Source: Mesorhabditis belari
Taxonomy: Eukaryota > Nematoda > Chromadorea > Rhabditida > Rhabditidae
Direction: 5' to 3'
Length of the DNA: 64,000 nt
Assembly: GCA_958450365.1 (NCBI GenBank)
Contig: CAUEEP010000743.1
Span: 6,139,001 to 6,203,000, forward strand
Positions within the stretch are counted from its first letter, which is position 1. Each line of letters opens with the position of its first letter. Both the position numbers and the translations under genes were made by a program. Shown here piece after piece: positions 46,349-56,542 of this stretch. A model generated the notes under the pieces. It was not told the origin of the DNA and ran no database searches. It saw only the letters and a program-made list of their open reading frames with translations.

Positions 46349-49300
46349 ATGGCCGAGGCCGACTCGCCATGTTCACCTTTTTCGCCTATATCTAATACTT
46401 CTGGTAAGTATTCGCAAATTCGAATTGTAAATGAAATTCAATTCCAAAAATTTCTAACTAATAACTAGCAAAGAATAGAATATTTTTAAGATTTAAGATT
46501 TTACTGATCATTTAAAAATTTTGATTAGTTGGAACTAGGGCAGATGAAAAACTTGCGCCCTGCCGGGACTCGAACTCCCGACCTTTCGCTTACCAGCCAG
46601 ATGTGCTAACCATTACACCACAACACCTTTGATCTCCTTTACTCCAGAGGGAGTTAACTTCCTTTCTCTCTGGGCCAGACGGTTTCACAGGTCTCGAGTT
46701 AACTCCTTCTGGAGTAAAGGAGATCAGGTGCATTGTGGTGTAATAGTTAGCACAGTTGCCTGATAAGCGAAAGGTCGCTGGTTCGAGTCCTGGCCGTGCA
46801 CAAGTAAGTTTTTGATCTGCCGTATTTCCAACTGCTGTACATTTCGATCTAATCAAAACTTCTAGCCGACCATACTTTGTTAACCTAAACTGATTAACCT
46901 TTGATTAACCTAAAACTGGTTCGGATTGGGGTAAATTCTAAATAATGCTTGTTCTCCCTTAACTTTAGAGGAGCTTTATTCATTTATAATTCAGCTTTAT
47001 TCAATTTCAGTTTGCGGTTTCTCTTTATTGTCAGCGACGATCACTTGTTGCGTGATACAAATTTTCGGCACATTAACCTTTGGGTTTGTTTAAAATTACA
47101 AATAAAACCCTCAAAAGTAATAAATTATTAAATTATATTAAATTATTAAATAAATTTTCATCTAGAAAGCTATTTCTTGTCAGCGTAAAGTTTAGAAATC
47201 AAAAATATAAACGAAAATCTCAGGATCCTTTATCAAATCATGCTTTCCGCGTCGCCGGTCGTCACTATTTTACTCTATATACACATTTTTTGCTCAGGTT
47301 TGTTAAAAGGCAAGAATTTTTGTGCTGATTCTTGATATATCACAAGTTTTCAACAAATTTTCAACAATATTTCATTTCTATTAGGTTGGAAAGAAAGTTC
47401 TCGGAAAACAAGTTTCTCAGTGATTTCTCAAAAGCAAGCCAAGAACGAAGTCATCAATTCAAGAGCCAAGCCATCAAGAACCAAGCCATCTCAAAAACAA
47501 GCCATCAATTGGGAAACTATATTTCATAAAAGTTTTTGATCAAAAAAATCAGAGTGAGAGAAAAAGAGATCAGAGATAAAAGATCAGAGATTTCTTCAGC
47601 TCAAGTGACCAGCCTTTAGACAAGTTTTTAAATGGGCTAATGAATAGGCAATGAATCTCATTCACAAACCTAAGATCAACTACTTAAAAGAGGGGAAAAT
47701 TTATGATTAAGGCAAATTTTATCTAATGATTTAACTTTCCAGAATGACATATTTTAGCAAACGCCAGCAAGTGCCAAGATGTCACTAAAAAAAATGATTT
47801 TTGTGAAATACAGCTTCTCTGTAAAAGATTTGTTGGCCAAAAATAGAGATTATAGAGATTATAGAGCTCATTTATGCTAGCTTTGCCTTATAAAAAGATT
47901 TGCTAACTTTGCCTTATAAAAAGCTTTGCTAACTTTGGCTTATATAAAGGGTTTGCTAGCTTTGCCTTATAAAGAGCTTTGCTAGCTTTGCCTTATAAAA
48001 AGCTTTGCTAGCTTTGCCTCGTTTTTCTGGTGTAAAAAGTGATCTGAATTTAACCTGAAAAATAATAACTTTATAAAAATCTCTAATTTTAAGCGAAAGC
48101 TGCAGGGGGCCTAGGGGGGATCGGTCTTGGGAATCAGTTCACCATATGGATGCGGTTACCTACAGCACTCGGTTCAGGGATATTCGATCGTTTTTGAGGA
48201 TGAGATGATGTAGGAGGAGAAGGCTACCCGTTTTATATGAGCTTGCGCCTTAGTCAAGTCTACCCATTAGGATCCCTGGTGATTCCCGAGCGGAGGGGAC
48301 CGGTCTTGGGAATCAGTTCACCATATGGATGCGGTTACCTACAGCACTCGGTTCAGGGAGTTTTAAGCTTCTTTTTACTATTATAGAGCGTATTGCTCAG
48401 TGTTTATGCTAGCTTTACCTTATAAAAAAATCGTTTTTCTGGTGTAAAAAGTGATCTGAATTTAACCTGGGAAACAACAATTTCACAAAAATCTCTAATT
48501 TTAAGCGAAAGCTCATTTCTTTTTTACGAGTAATTTCTTGGAGTCGACTTCTAAAAAGGGAGGTAAAGCTAGCATAAACACTGAGCAATACGCTTTTTTT
48601 TTTAAATAGTAGTAGAATAAATAGTAGAATAAAATGTTCTTGAATTGGTGGATTCGTTTTCAAGAAATTTCAGTGACACTTTTTTCGAGAACTTTCTTTC
48701 CAACCTAATATTTCTATTATTTTTTTTCAATTTGTTTATCTTTTTTTACAGGCTTGGCACTAGCTTTTCTCATTTTATTGTTAACAAGGCGAAAATTTGG
48801 CTCATTTTTCGAAGTGCTCTTACACGCTTTCTTGTTGAGTGTGGTGAGTTTTTGAAAAAAAAAGGGGTAGGCTAATTTCCGCAATTTTTGCGCAATAGGG
48901 TCATTTGCGCAACTCGCCATAACTTTCTTCTAAGTGGACCAATCTTTATGGTTTTGGTTTCATTTTGTAGATCTCAATAAGTGTAACAAGATGAAACCAA
49001 AGCCATAAAGATTGACCGACTTAGAAGAAAGTTATGGCAAGTTGCGTAAATGACCCTATTGCGCAAAAAAAAATTGCGGAAATTAGTCTAACCAAAAAAA
49101 AAATAGATTTATTTTTAATGTAAAATCCAAATTTTCTTGTTTATCTAAAGATTTAAAGATTTCAAGGCAAAAATAAAAGATTTCTATAGATTACAGCACA
49201 AAAATTCATCGTTAGAAAGCGTTGAAAAATGAATTTGCAAAATTGAGCTTGTTTAGGCTTATAGGTGCAGATAAAAAGCTTTCTGGGTAGACGAAATTAA

Positions 49301-51209
49301 CTTTTGAGAGTAAAGTTTTGTTTTAAAATTTCAAAATATCAATGAACAACATATTAGCAATGAAATTCAAAACGATTCAGAATTCAGAGCATTTTTAGCC
49401 GACCTTTTAGAAAAGGCGTTCACGGTGACGACCAAGTAACCATTAGCCATCACCGAGTTCATCCCAAACTTGAAAGTTTTGACTTTTCTTCAAACTTTCT
49501 ACATTTTATGCCCTTTTGAGTAGACCTTTTGAGTTGCCTCAAGGTTGGACCAGATAGAATAAATTTAAATTAAAAATCCAACGAGCTGGTCATTCAACTA
49601 TATTTCGAGTTTTTCGTCAAAAAAGTCAGAGTGAGAGAAAAAGAGATCAGAGATAAAAAAACCAGAGATTTCTTCAGCTGAAGTGACCAGCCTTTAGACA
49701 AGTTTTTAAATGGGCTAATGAATAGGCAATGAGTCTCATTCACAAACCATCACCGAGTTCATCCCAAACTTGAAAGTTTTGACTTTTCTTCAAACTTTCT
49801 ACATTTTTTTGTGCCCTTTTTATATAAATACTTTATTCAGAAAGAAATAAAGTGCGAAAACGACATGAAAAATGTACTAGATAAGAGATCATAAAGTCAC
49901 TTAAAATGCAATGCAACGAAGTAGCCTTTTTAAAATCAGACACGGTGGAGATCAAACGAAACTTGTCGGGAAGGGCATTCCAAACTTTAATCACACGATT
50001 TACAAAAAAAAAGCTCTAGAGGATTTAGAGAAAGCAGATTCGGGATGCAAGATAAAAGAGCCACGCCTAGTCGCCAAAAGTAGACTTTTGCCTCAAGGTT
50101 GGACCAGATAGAATAAATTAAAATTAAAAATTCAACGGATTAAAAATCCAACGAGCTAGTCATTCAAAAAAGAGGAAATCAGGAAGCTTCCCTTTAATGT
50201 TATGAGCTTAAAATAGTTGCGGAGTTTAAGAATTTCAAGAAAAAAATGGGACAAAATAAACAGCTTTGCTTTACAGCTTTTGACTGCACTCGCATCTCTC
50301 TTCTCGGTGATGTACTTACCTTTGTCATTCCTTCAACAAACCCATTCCGTTCATGAAGGTTTGATTGGAAAAGAGAATGAACTTACTATCAAAAATCTTT
50401 TGCAAGCAGATATGTCAAATAATTTGAAACTTTTAATTTTCAAATATTTATTGTAAATACAGTCATGGACAAAAGGCTTTTAATGTTGGCTCTCAGAAGT
50501 TTGTTTTTCGTTTACCGTATTTTCTCTACTAATAATGCACCCCGGCGAGCCGAGTCGGTGACTATTTTATGGTTTCCAAGCTTTTGCAGAAACTCAACAC
50601 TCAAATCCCCCACTAGATCTCATCGTCAGCTACATTTTCCGACCCCACATCAATAGGTTCTGATAAGCGGTTCTCGAGACTTCGAGCAATTTAGGGGACG
50701 CTCTGGGTGCGCTACTATTAGAGAAAATACGGTACCGAGCAAGAAAAGGGTTTCAGCCAACCAGTAAAAAAAGTGAGCCAGTGGCACAGTGGATAGTGCG
50801 TTCGCGATTCCATAAAGCCTCGTGGCCACCTTGACTTGATGCCTTTCTCTAGTCACTACTCAGTACAGTATACCGTATTTTCTCTAATAGTAGTGCACCC
50901 GGCCGAGCCGAGTTGGTGACTATTTTATGGTTTCTGCATTAAAATCACGTCTAATTTTGTAAAATGATTTTTATAAAAAAAGAAAAATTTTTGACTTCTT
51001 TTTTCAAAATAACCTAGGAAATGAAAAGTTTAAATCTTTAAAAATAAATTACAATAAATTAAATAGTACTTTATTTGAAATTTGCCCATTTTTCAGGTCT
51101 TCACTACTTGTGTCTTTTGGTCGGAGCAGCCACTTTTCTTGGCTTTCAATTTTTCCTCCGAAATCTCACCGAACAAATGTTGCCCTACATGGAGCATCAT
51201 TTTCGTTGA
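46349..51209 (+). CDS. Four-exon gene for a 113-residue membrane protein, unrecognised
   Basis: Exons 46349-46403, 48752-48843, 50277-50358 and 51097-51209 join to 342 nt in perfect phase (1, 0, 1), each with clean TTTTAG, TTACAG or TTTCAG acceptors and GT donors. The product starts with a Ser/Pro-rich head (MAEADSPCSPFSPISNTS). Three hydrophobic segments follow: LALAFLILLL before TRRKFGSFFE; VLLHAFLLSVLLTALASLFS running into VMYLPLSFL; and LHYLCLLVGAATFLGFQFFL. It ends RNLTEQMLPYMEHHFR, with a possible N-glycosylation site (NLT). Charged TRRK and HSVHE loops separate the segments. No family was recognised. Introns of 2.3, 1.4 and 0.7 kb carry tRNA-like repeats, foldbacks, a retrotransposon fragment and local duplications. 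The ATG directly follows the acceptor, as in trans-spliced genes, and a foldback ends 12 bp upstream. The model rests on phase and splice fit, not homology. Confidence 0.65.
46555..46627 (-). tRNA. tRNA-like sequence, degenerate
   Basis: Internal promoter elements are visible: an A box in GGTGTAATGGTTAGCACA and a B box in GAGTTCGAGTCCC. The anticodon stem does not pair well and the acceptor stem is poor, so this is a pseudogene or SINE head. It shares the AAGCGAAAGGTC segment and an upstream leader (CCTTTACTCCAGAGGGAG) with the copies at 46728 and 52060. Confidence 0.5.
46728..46801 (+). tRNA. tRNA-like sequence (anticodon loop CTGATAA)
   Basis: 74 nt from GTGCATTGTGGTG to GGCCGTGCAC. The acceptor stem GTGCA/TGCAC pairs, the B box GGTTCGAGTCC is exact, and the A box has one change (TAATAGTTAGC). 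The anticodon loop CTGATAA would give GAT (Ile). It is head-to-head with the copy at 46555-46627, sharing the leader GTTAACTCC-TCTGGAGTAAA. More likely a tRNA-derived repeat than a housekeeping tRNA. Confidence 0.45.
47870..48020. repeat. GCTTTGCCTTATAAAAA array
   Basis: Five to six imperfect copies of a 30-33 bp unit (GCTAGCTTTGCCTTATAAAA + AGCTTTGCTA...). A partial unit recurs at about 48405-48425 and, inverted, at 48558-48580 (AGGTAAAGCTAGCATAAACA). Confidence 0.8.
48115..48360. ncRNA. Duplicated structured segment, possible ncRNA remnant
   Basis: A 64-bp sequence (CGGTCTTGGGAATCAGTTCA, CCATATGGATGCGGTTACCT, ACAGCACTCGGTTCAGGGA) occurs twice, at about 48119-48182 and 48300-48360. Before the second copy GATTCCCGAG pairs with CTTGGGAATC. 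The reverse strand GAACCGAGTGCTGTAGG faintly recalls the 3' end of 5S rRNA, but the rest does not match. It is clearly richer in G+C than its surroundings. Identity not established. Confidence 0.3.
48864..49093. mobile_element. GGGGTAGG foldback element copy 2
   Basis: Tips GGGGTAGGCTAATTTCCGCA and TTGCGGAAATTAGTCTAACC; same arms as 41742-41960 (GGTCATTTGCGCAACTCGCC, CATAACTTTCTTCTAAGTGG). It starts 20 bp after the exon 2 donor of the membrane-protein gene. Confidence 0.85.
49430..50170. repeat. Mosaic of local duplications interrupted by a retrotransposon end
   Basis: Block A (CATCACCGAGTTCATCCCAA...CTTCAAACTTTCTACATTTT) at 49450-49508 recurs at 49748-49807. Block B (GCCTCAAGGTTGGACCAGAT...) at 49536-49600 recurs at 50090-50165. 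In the second A-B pair a retrotransposon fragment (49817-50088) separates the blocks, so the insertion followed the duplication. Confidence 0.8.
49817..50088 (-). mobile_element. 5'-truncated non-LTR retrotransposon (CR1/Jockey-like)
   Basis: Minus strand reads FFFVNRVIKVWNALPDKFRL and ISTVSDFKKATSL, the C-terminal RVIxxWNxLP motif of CR1/Jockey-type reverse transcriptases. A stop and a 3' end with CTGAATAAAGTATTTATATAAA follow. Only the last about 80 codons remain. Boundaries were set by comparison with the uninterrupted duplicate at 49500-49540. Confidence 0.7.
50513..50734. mobile_element. TACCGTATTTTCTC-type foldback element
   Basis: Ends TACCGTATTTTCTCTACTAA and ...CTATTAGAGAAAATACGGTA. 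It lies in intron 3 of the membrane-protein gene. A truncated second copy starts at 50873 (TACCGTATTTTCTCTAATAG, CCGAGTTGGTGACTATTTTA). Non-coding. Confidence 0.8.
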
Positions 51210-51481
51210 ATAAGAGAGAGAATCGTAATTTATTCTAATAGAAGCCCAGAAATCTTGCAAGTTTGGCTAATCTAGTACCTTGGCTCGTTTGCAGATTTAA
51301 AAGAAAATACATTTATTGAAAACCAATAATGTGATACAAACAAAGGGTACATAATAAGACATAAAGGTTAAACACACAATTTTATGGCACTGCGGCCGTT
51401 CTCACCCCTATTTACCCCTATTACCCAAATGTTGTGAAAGAAAAAACCCACTTGGTGGGAAAAAGAAACATTTTTATCTTG

Positions 51482-51552
51482 CCAGAGTGATTGAACCCTC
51501 GACCTTCCGCTTAAGAGACAAGACTCCTAACCGGTCGGCCATCTGGCCATTT
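51482..51552 (-). tRNA. tRNA-like sequence (anticodon loop CTCTTAA)
   Basis: Reads GCCAGATGGCCGACCGGTTA through CTCTTAAGCGGAAGG to GGGTTCAATCACTCTGGC. Acceptor GCCAGA pairs with TCTGGC, and a B-box-like GGTTCAATC is present. The anticodon loop CTCTTAA would give CTT (Lys), but the T stem pairs badly. Probably a pseudogene. Confidence 0.4.
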
Positions 51553-52059
51553 ACACAAATTCCAGTAATATGAAGGCATTAGATCTCTTTTTTGGCTTAA
51601 AGACGGTTGAGAAAAAGCCCGTACAGGCGGATAAACAGACGGACAAACAGACGGAAAAACAGACGGGCAAACAAACGGACAAACTGGCGAACAAGCAGAC
51701 GGACAAACAGACGAACAAACAGACGAACAAACTTGGTTTTATCAAGTGATACAAATTTAGAACAAATCTAGTCAGCCATTGGTCTGATACCAGACTTTAG
51801 AATGGGTTTCTGTTAAAATAGCTACGATAATTAGAGTCAATTTTCAGCAAAGCATACTTTTTTTATTATTTATAGATTTAGATGTAAAAATAATAGCTTT
51901 CTATGCAAGAAGTTGAGAATTGACCGCCTCTCCATTCCATTTTTAGCAGCTCAATCACTAACACTTTTCTTTCTCATGCGCACTCAGTTTACCCAACCTT
52001 TTTTCCTTTTTAAAACCAATTCTCTATTAATAGATTTTCCAGGGCAGCTCAAAGAAAAA

Positions 52060-52133
52060 GTGCCCGCCGGGACTCGAACCCGGGACCTTTCGCTTACCAG
52101 GCAAACTGCGCTAACCATTACACCACGACGCAC
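52060..52133 (-). tRNA. tRNA-like sequence (anticodon loop CTGGTAA)
   Basis: Best folded of the set: T arm CCGGG-TTCGAGT-CCCGG is perfect, anticodon stem TTTGC/GCGAA pairs with one G-T, and the A box TAATGGTTAGCGC is good. A TTTTT run (Pol III terminator) follows at once. The anticodon would be GGT (Thr). The acceptor stem has two mismatches (positions 5 and 7). The leader TTAACTCCCTCCGGGG matches the other copies, pointing to a tRNA-derived repeat family. Confidence 0.5.
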
Positions 52134-52289
52134 TGGATTCCCCTTCCCCGGAGGGAGTTAAATAACTTAATCAATCAGCGGGTTATGTATATTATTTGTT
52201 TTTTTTTCTTTTATATCAGCAGTCCTTATTTTCAGGTGCGCCTCAAGGGTTTGATTTGACTTTTCTTTGAGGCTTTTCTTTTATTTCTG

Positions 52290-52356
<67 letters not shown>

Positions 52357-53051
52357 CTTCAGGATTATTATTATTTGGCTTTGAATTTGTTTATTTATAG
52401 TTGTATATAGTATTTTTTTAGATTGTCAATAAATTCTTTTTTATTGGAAAAACAGCAGAACTGCTGAAAAGGCTGGGCTAACAACTCGATTACGCTAAAG
52501 GATATGATTTTTGGGGTGGAGAGTGGAAAAAAAGAGTGGAAAAAGAGTGCAAAAAGCACTACACACACTACTAAATGTGATTTTTCAAGAAAATATTCTC
52601 AATGACTCTTTTCAATCACAGTAATTTTGGAGTTTTGATTGTTTTGAGGGTGCAGAAGCTTGAATGCAAACTGGAATGTCTGAATAACTGAATAAAACTA
52701 ATAGGATACGTTTTACCGTGCTCTATTTATCATTATCAATTACAATACTGTTTTTGATACAAAATTACTTCATAAATTCTCTTTTTTCTTTTCAAAACAC
52801 AACCATTTTACCCTAAAATGCTCAAAAATTGTCTGAAAAACTGAAAATTATACAAGATCTCAATAATATTCTTTTATTTTATTTATTCTTATATTATTTA
52901 AATGATAAAAATCTATCTTAATCAATGATAATTACAAAGATAAACTTGAAAAAGTTTAAAGAGACAAGGTAAAGGACATTATTGAGATCTTGTACAATTT
53001 TCAGTTTAGTTACTAGACTAGTGTTAGATTCAATAATAAAAAAATCTACTA

Positions 53052-54290
53052 TTAGGTTGGCAACTTAATAATGACGCGTCACTACTTAACATGTTTTTTG
53101 TAATTTCAAGCGCCGTTTCTTCCCTCTTTTTTGCATATATACAAAGTAAAAGATGTCTACATAAATAACATTTAGTGCTCCAAATTTCATCATTTGCTTT
53201 TTGGCAAAAAATGGAGGACAAAAAATTCCGTATCCGAGCTTCATTGTTCTACGATTTTAAACAAGGAAAATCACCGGCTGAATCTCATCGCACGATCATC
53301 ACTGTTTTTGGGGAGAAAAGTATACACATTCGGCAATGTCAACGATGGTTTCAAAGATTCCAAGGCGGCGATGAAAGCCTCGTAGACGAGCCACACCAAG
53401 GACATCCTCCAGAAGTGGTCGACGATGACTTGCTGGCCTTAATTGAAGATTGCCCAACACTCACCGTTCGTGAGTTGGCAGAAATATTTGAAGTATCCCA
53501 TACGACAATCAAAAACTATTTACACAAACTTGGGAAAAGAATCGAGTTGGAAAATGGGTTCCTCACGAACTGACCCAAAGCAACAAAATGTCGCCTCAAT
53601 TTTGCTACAAAAATGTAAATCAAACGACTTTTTTCACAGGGTTTTGACTTCTGACGAAACGTGGATCAACTACGAGAACGTTAAACGCAAAAATCAATGG
53701 CTATCTGCTGGGCAGACCCCTTAAACCACTCCCAAACCTGATATCCATGGGAAGAAGATAATGCTCTGTTGCTGGTGGAACTTCAAGGGATTGGTGCATT
53801 ATGAAGTGCTGAAACCTGGTCAAACCGTCGATGCTGTTCTTTATTCGAAGCAATTAATGAGAGTTAACGAGTCTTCGAAGAAATTGGGGCTCAAACCGGA
53901 GCGAGTCAGATTTTTACACGACAACGCAAAACCTCACACTGCAAAGATCACTTATAAGAAAATCGAGGAACTTGGCTGGAAAGTTTTGCCCCACGCGTCT
54001 TATTCACCTGATCTGGCTCCTTCAGATTACTTTTTGTTTCGGTCGCTGAAGCACTTTTTGGAGGGAGAAAAGTTCGATGATCATGCTCAGGTCATAAAAG
54101 CAGTGAATGACTACTTCGCCTCAAAAACTCCCAAGTTCTTCGAGTATGGGATCCGGGATTTGCGCAGAAGATGGGAAGAAGTCATAGATACTAATGGAGA
54201 ATACCTTTCGAATTGAAAGCTCTTCTTTTGTGTTTTTTTGAAATAAATGATTTGTTACATAAACGCGTCATTATTAAGTTGCCAACCTAA
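53052..54290 (+). mobile_element. Mariner-family transposon, nearly intact
   Basis: Terminal repeats TTAGGTTGGCAACTTAATAA and TTATTAAGTTGCCAACCTAA (near-perfect, about 30 bp including TGACGCGT), TA on both sides, about 1.24 kb. It holds one mariner transposase gene on the plus strand with two lesions. It differs from the mariner at 34911 in its ends and protein, so it is another lineage. Confidence 0.95.
53211..54216 (+). pseudogene. Mariner transposase with one frameshift and one stop
   Basis: The start MEDKKFRIRASLFYDFKQGK is followed by the paired helix-turn-helix region (CQRWFQRFQGGDESLVDEPH, LTVRELAEIFEVSHTTIKNY). After LHKLGK the frame shifts near 53540. The catalytic core is present: TSDETWINYENVKRKNQW (first Asp), FLHDNAKPHTAKITYKK (second Asp), ASYSPDLAPSDYFLFRSL (third Asp), with D34D spacing. 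An in-frame TAA interrupts GQTP-TTPKPDIHGKKIM near 53722. The C-terminus GIRDLRRRWEEVIDTNGEYL is intact. All three catalytic residues survive, so inactivation looks recent. Confidence 0.9.
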
Positions 54291-54905
54291 TATGTATAAA
54301 ACAGCAGTGTCTGTTTGTCCGTCTGCTTCTAAAAAAATCTATCTTAATCAATGGTAATTACAAAGATAAACTTGAAAAAGTTTAAAGAGACAAGATAAAG
54401 GATTCATGGCAATTTGGGGGTAGAACACAAAAAAAGACGAAAGAGAGTGTGTCCCTTTCTCCGGGAATCTCTGGGATTTCCCCTCTTTTCTCTTGTTTTC
54501 TCTTGTTTTCTTTTTTTTTTCTTTTTCTTTTTCTTTTTTCATTCGATGCTTTTATTCGTGCTCACTGTGATTTATCCGGCAACTCTTTCTTAGTTTTAAG
54601 AGAAAAGAGAAGAGATTGGGTGAGGGGAAGTCCACTCAACTCGACTCAAAATCCAACCCAGCAATGGGGATCAACCCGAATCTCTTGCCCCATCATTGAC
54701 TCAAATCTCTTTCCCCATCATTGACTCTTTTTTTTTACTATCAAAATTGTTCTCAAATTCGTATTACAGCTTAAACAAGGCTAAAAACTTGATTCAGCTT
54801 ACAAATTTTGATATTAATTCAGATTTCCTTTGATGTTCTTTGCTTTTAAAACGATTTTCTCACAGCTAATAAACATTTTTTAGCTAATAAACATTTCTTA
54901 ACTAA
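54291..54905. other. Gene-free spacer
   Basis: The words AAAAATCTATCTTAATCAATG and GATAAACTTGAAAAAGTTTA next to the mariner right end also occur left of it (about 52908-52965), so the element sits between two copies of a short duplication. No exon seen. Confidence 0.4.
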
Positions 54906-54906
54906 T

Positions 54907-55490
54907 ATCGTATTCTCTCTAATAGTAGTGCGCACTACTATTAGAGAGAATTAGAGAGACGCACTACTATTTTTTGAACCCCCTCCTGGACCGCAATACT
55001 ATTAGAGAGTGCAGTACTATTAAAGAGTTTTATCATTTACCAAAGTAAGACAGATATAAGATTTGTTCCAAAAATTCTTGCAATTCTTTCACGTACTCCT
55101 TTGGCTCCTTTTGACATACAGTTGTGGGCCGGCGAGTTGACAATTTGTGTCTTGACAAACAACATTTGTGTCTTGACAAACAATAAAAAGGTGTTTTTGC
55201 ACTTTGCACAACAATTTTAGATTTTTTGCTAACTTTTTAGTTAGCAACTTTCTGCTAACTAATAAATGAATAAAAAAAGCCTCACTTTTGCTTGATTGAA
55301 TAGCTTTAGAAATGTCACATAAACATAAAGTCAAAAAGGTTTAGATGAAAAAGAAGCAAACAGAAATTCAAATTTTCGGGGGTGCACTACTATTTTTTGA
55401 ACCCCATCCTGAACCGCAATACTATCTAACTATACATTAGAGAGTGCACTACTATTAGCGAGTGCACCTCTATTAGAGAGAATACGGTAA
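54907..55490. mobile_element. Composite of CTACTATTA-type foldback sequences
   Basis: Begins TCGTATTCTCTCTAATAGTA and ends TATTAGAGAGAATACGGTA. It contains at least two partial units of the TACCGTA family (GCACTACTATTTTTTGAACC twice, near 54960 and 55384) separated by unrelated AT-rich DNA. Probably two insertions or one interrupted element. Confidence 0.6.
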
Positions 55491-55995
55491 ACATTTAGAT
55501 AACTAACTTAAAATTAGATATTTAGGTAATTAGCTTATAAAATTAGGTAACATTTAAGTAAATAAATTATAAAATTATAAACATATAATAAAGATTATAA
55601 AATTATAAACAATTTATCAATAACAAAAAAAGATCCATTCATGAGGTATATAGCAACTACCAAAATTAGCTCATAAGCCTTATTTTTTTTCGCTCTCTTG
55701 CAAGACGGTAGTCATTTAGGAAACGCCCCAGATTTTGCGACCATCATAAACAACATTTCCGCCTGAGTGGACTCTGAGAATGGGTCCTCCTTGTGGTTGC
55801 TTTCCTCTACTCGACTCCCCCCTTTCAAACCCACACCAAAACCCTCAATTCCCTTACCCTTCTTTAAGCCCTTTCATCGCTTAAACCCCCTCCTTGATGC
55901 CCCGTTTTCAACCCTTTCAACTGATAGTCCTTTTTTGAGATCTTGTTGAAGTTTTTGTTAACAATGCAATATGTAATAGCAATAAGATCAACTTT
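55491..55995. other. Gene-free AT-rich region
   Basis: Short AATTAGGTAA / TTATAAAATTATAAAC words near 55510-55600, then a C-rich stretch (55800-55910). No supported exon. Confidence 0.3.
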
Positions 55996-56003
55996 TCTCC
56001 GTC

Positions 56004-56290
56004 TAGATGTTCAACGCTAACTTTTTTGTCTTTCTTCTAGACGTTCAACTCCAACTTTCCTGTCTTTATTCTAGACGTTCAACGCCAACTTTCCTGTCTT
56101 TATTCTAGACGTTCATCTCCAACTTTCCTGTCTTTCTTCTAGACGTTCATCTCCAACTTTCCTGTCTTTATTCTAAACGTTCATCTCCAACTTTCCTGTC
56201 TTTATTCTAGACGTTCATCTCCAACTTTTCTGTCTTTCTTCTAGACGTTCAACGCCAACTTTTCTGTCTTTCTTCTAGACGTTCAAGATC
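56004..56290. repeat. 34-bp minisatellite (TCTAGACGTTCAACTCCAAC...)
   Basis: Eight to nine copies of a 34-bp unit, TCTAGACGTTCAACTCCAAC followed by TTTCCTGTCTTTAT, with variants at CAACGCC/CATCTCC and TTAT/TTCT. Starts at exactly 34-bp spacing (for example 56041 and 56075). Confidence 0.95.
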
Positions 56291-56374
56291 AACTTTCAAG
56301 TTTTATGATAATTTCTCTACTCTTGAAGGGCTTTACTTTGCAATGACATCATGGGATTTTTTTGGTGAATTCAA

Positions 56375-56542
56375 ATGGAAAGCGAGGAGCGAAAAAATGG
56401 AGAAGGGGAAGCCACAGAAAAGCCATCCAAAATGGCGGCCATCAGATGGGGGGATTCATGGACCCCCCTAGAGCCTTTCCATGGGTTTTGGGCAGAGGAT
56501 GAGCACGAATACAATGCCCTCGATGCTAACAACCCAAATTGA
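56375..56542 (+). CDS. Possible 55-codon ORF, unrecognised
   Basis: MESEERKNGEGEATEKPSKM, then AAIRWGDSWTPLEPFHGFWA and EDEHEYNALDANNPN to TGA. Charged, balanced composition and higher G+C than the surroundings make it look more protein-like than neighbouring frames, but there is no homology, splice context or transcript evidence. It could also be an exon of a larger gene. Confidence 0.2.
   Translation: MESEERKNGEGEATEKPSKMAAIRWGDSWTPLEPFHGFWAEDEHEYNALDANNPN

Larger units (their letters stand above)
47540..49760. repeat. Pair of about 140-bp direct repeats
   Basis: AATCAGAGTGAGAGAAAAAG...AGTGACCAGCCTTTAGACAA...AATGGGCTAATGAATAGGCA...CTCATTCACAAACC occurs at about 47550-47672 and again at about 49626-49749 with few differences. 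The copies are 2.1 kb apart within intron 1/intron 2 of the membrane-protein gene. Confidence 0.8.
51210..53050. other. Repeat-rich intergenic region
   Basis: Contains two tRNA-like sequences (51482-51552, 52060-52133), a CAGACGGACAAA array (51625-51730, unit about 12 bp) and a (TTTTATTTC)n array (52268-52350). The array's cysteine/valine-rich frames are artefacts. No coding exon recognised. Confidence 0.4.

Noticed and set aside
50770..50850. tRNA-Arg-like A box (GGCACAGTGGATAGTGCG)
   Set aside because: No matching B box or foldable T arm follows, so it is not called as a tRNA.
51551..51754. Cys/Val/Leu-rich frame (CLSVCLSVC pattern)
   Set aside because: Translation of the CAGACGGACAAA array; no gene context.
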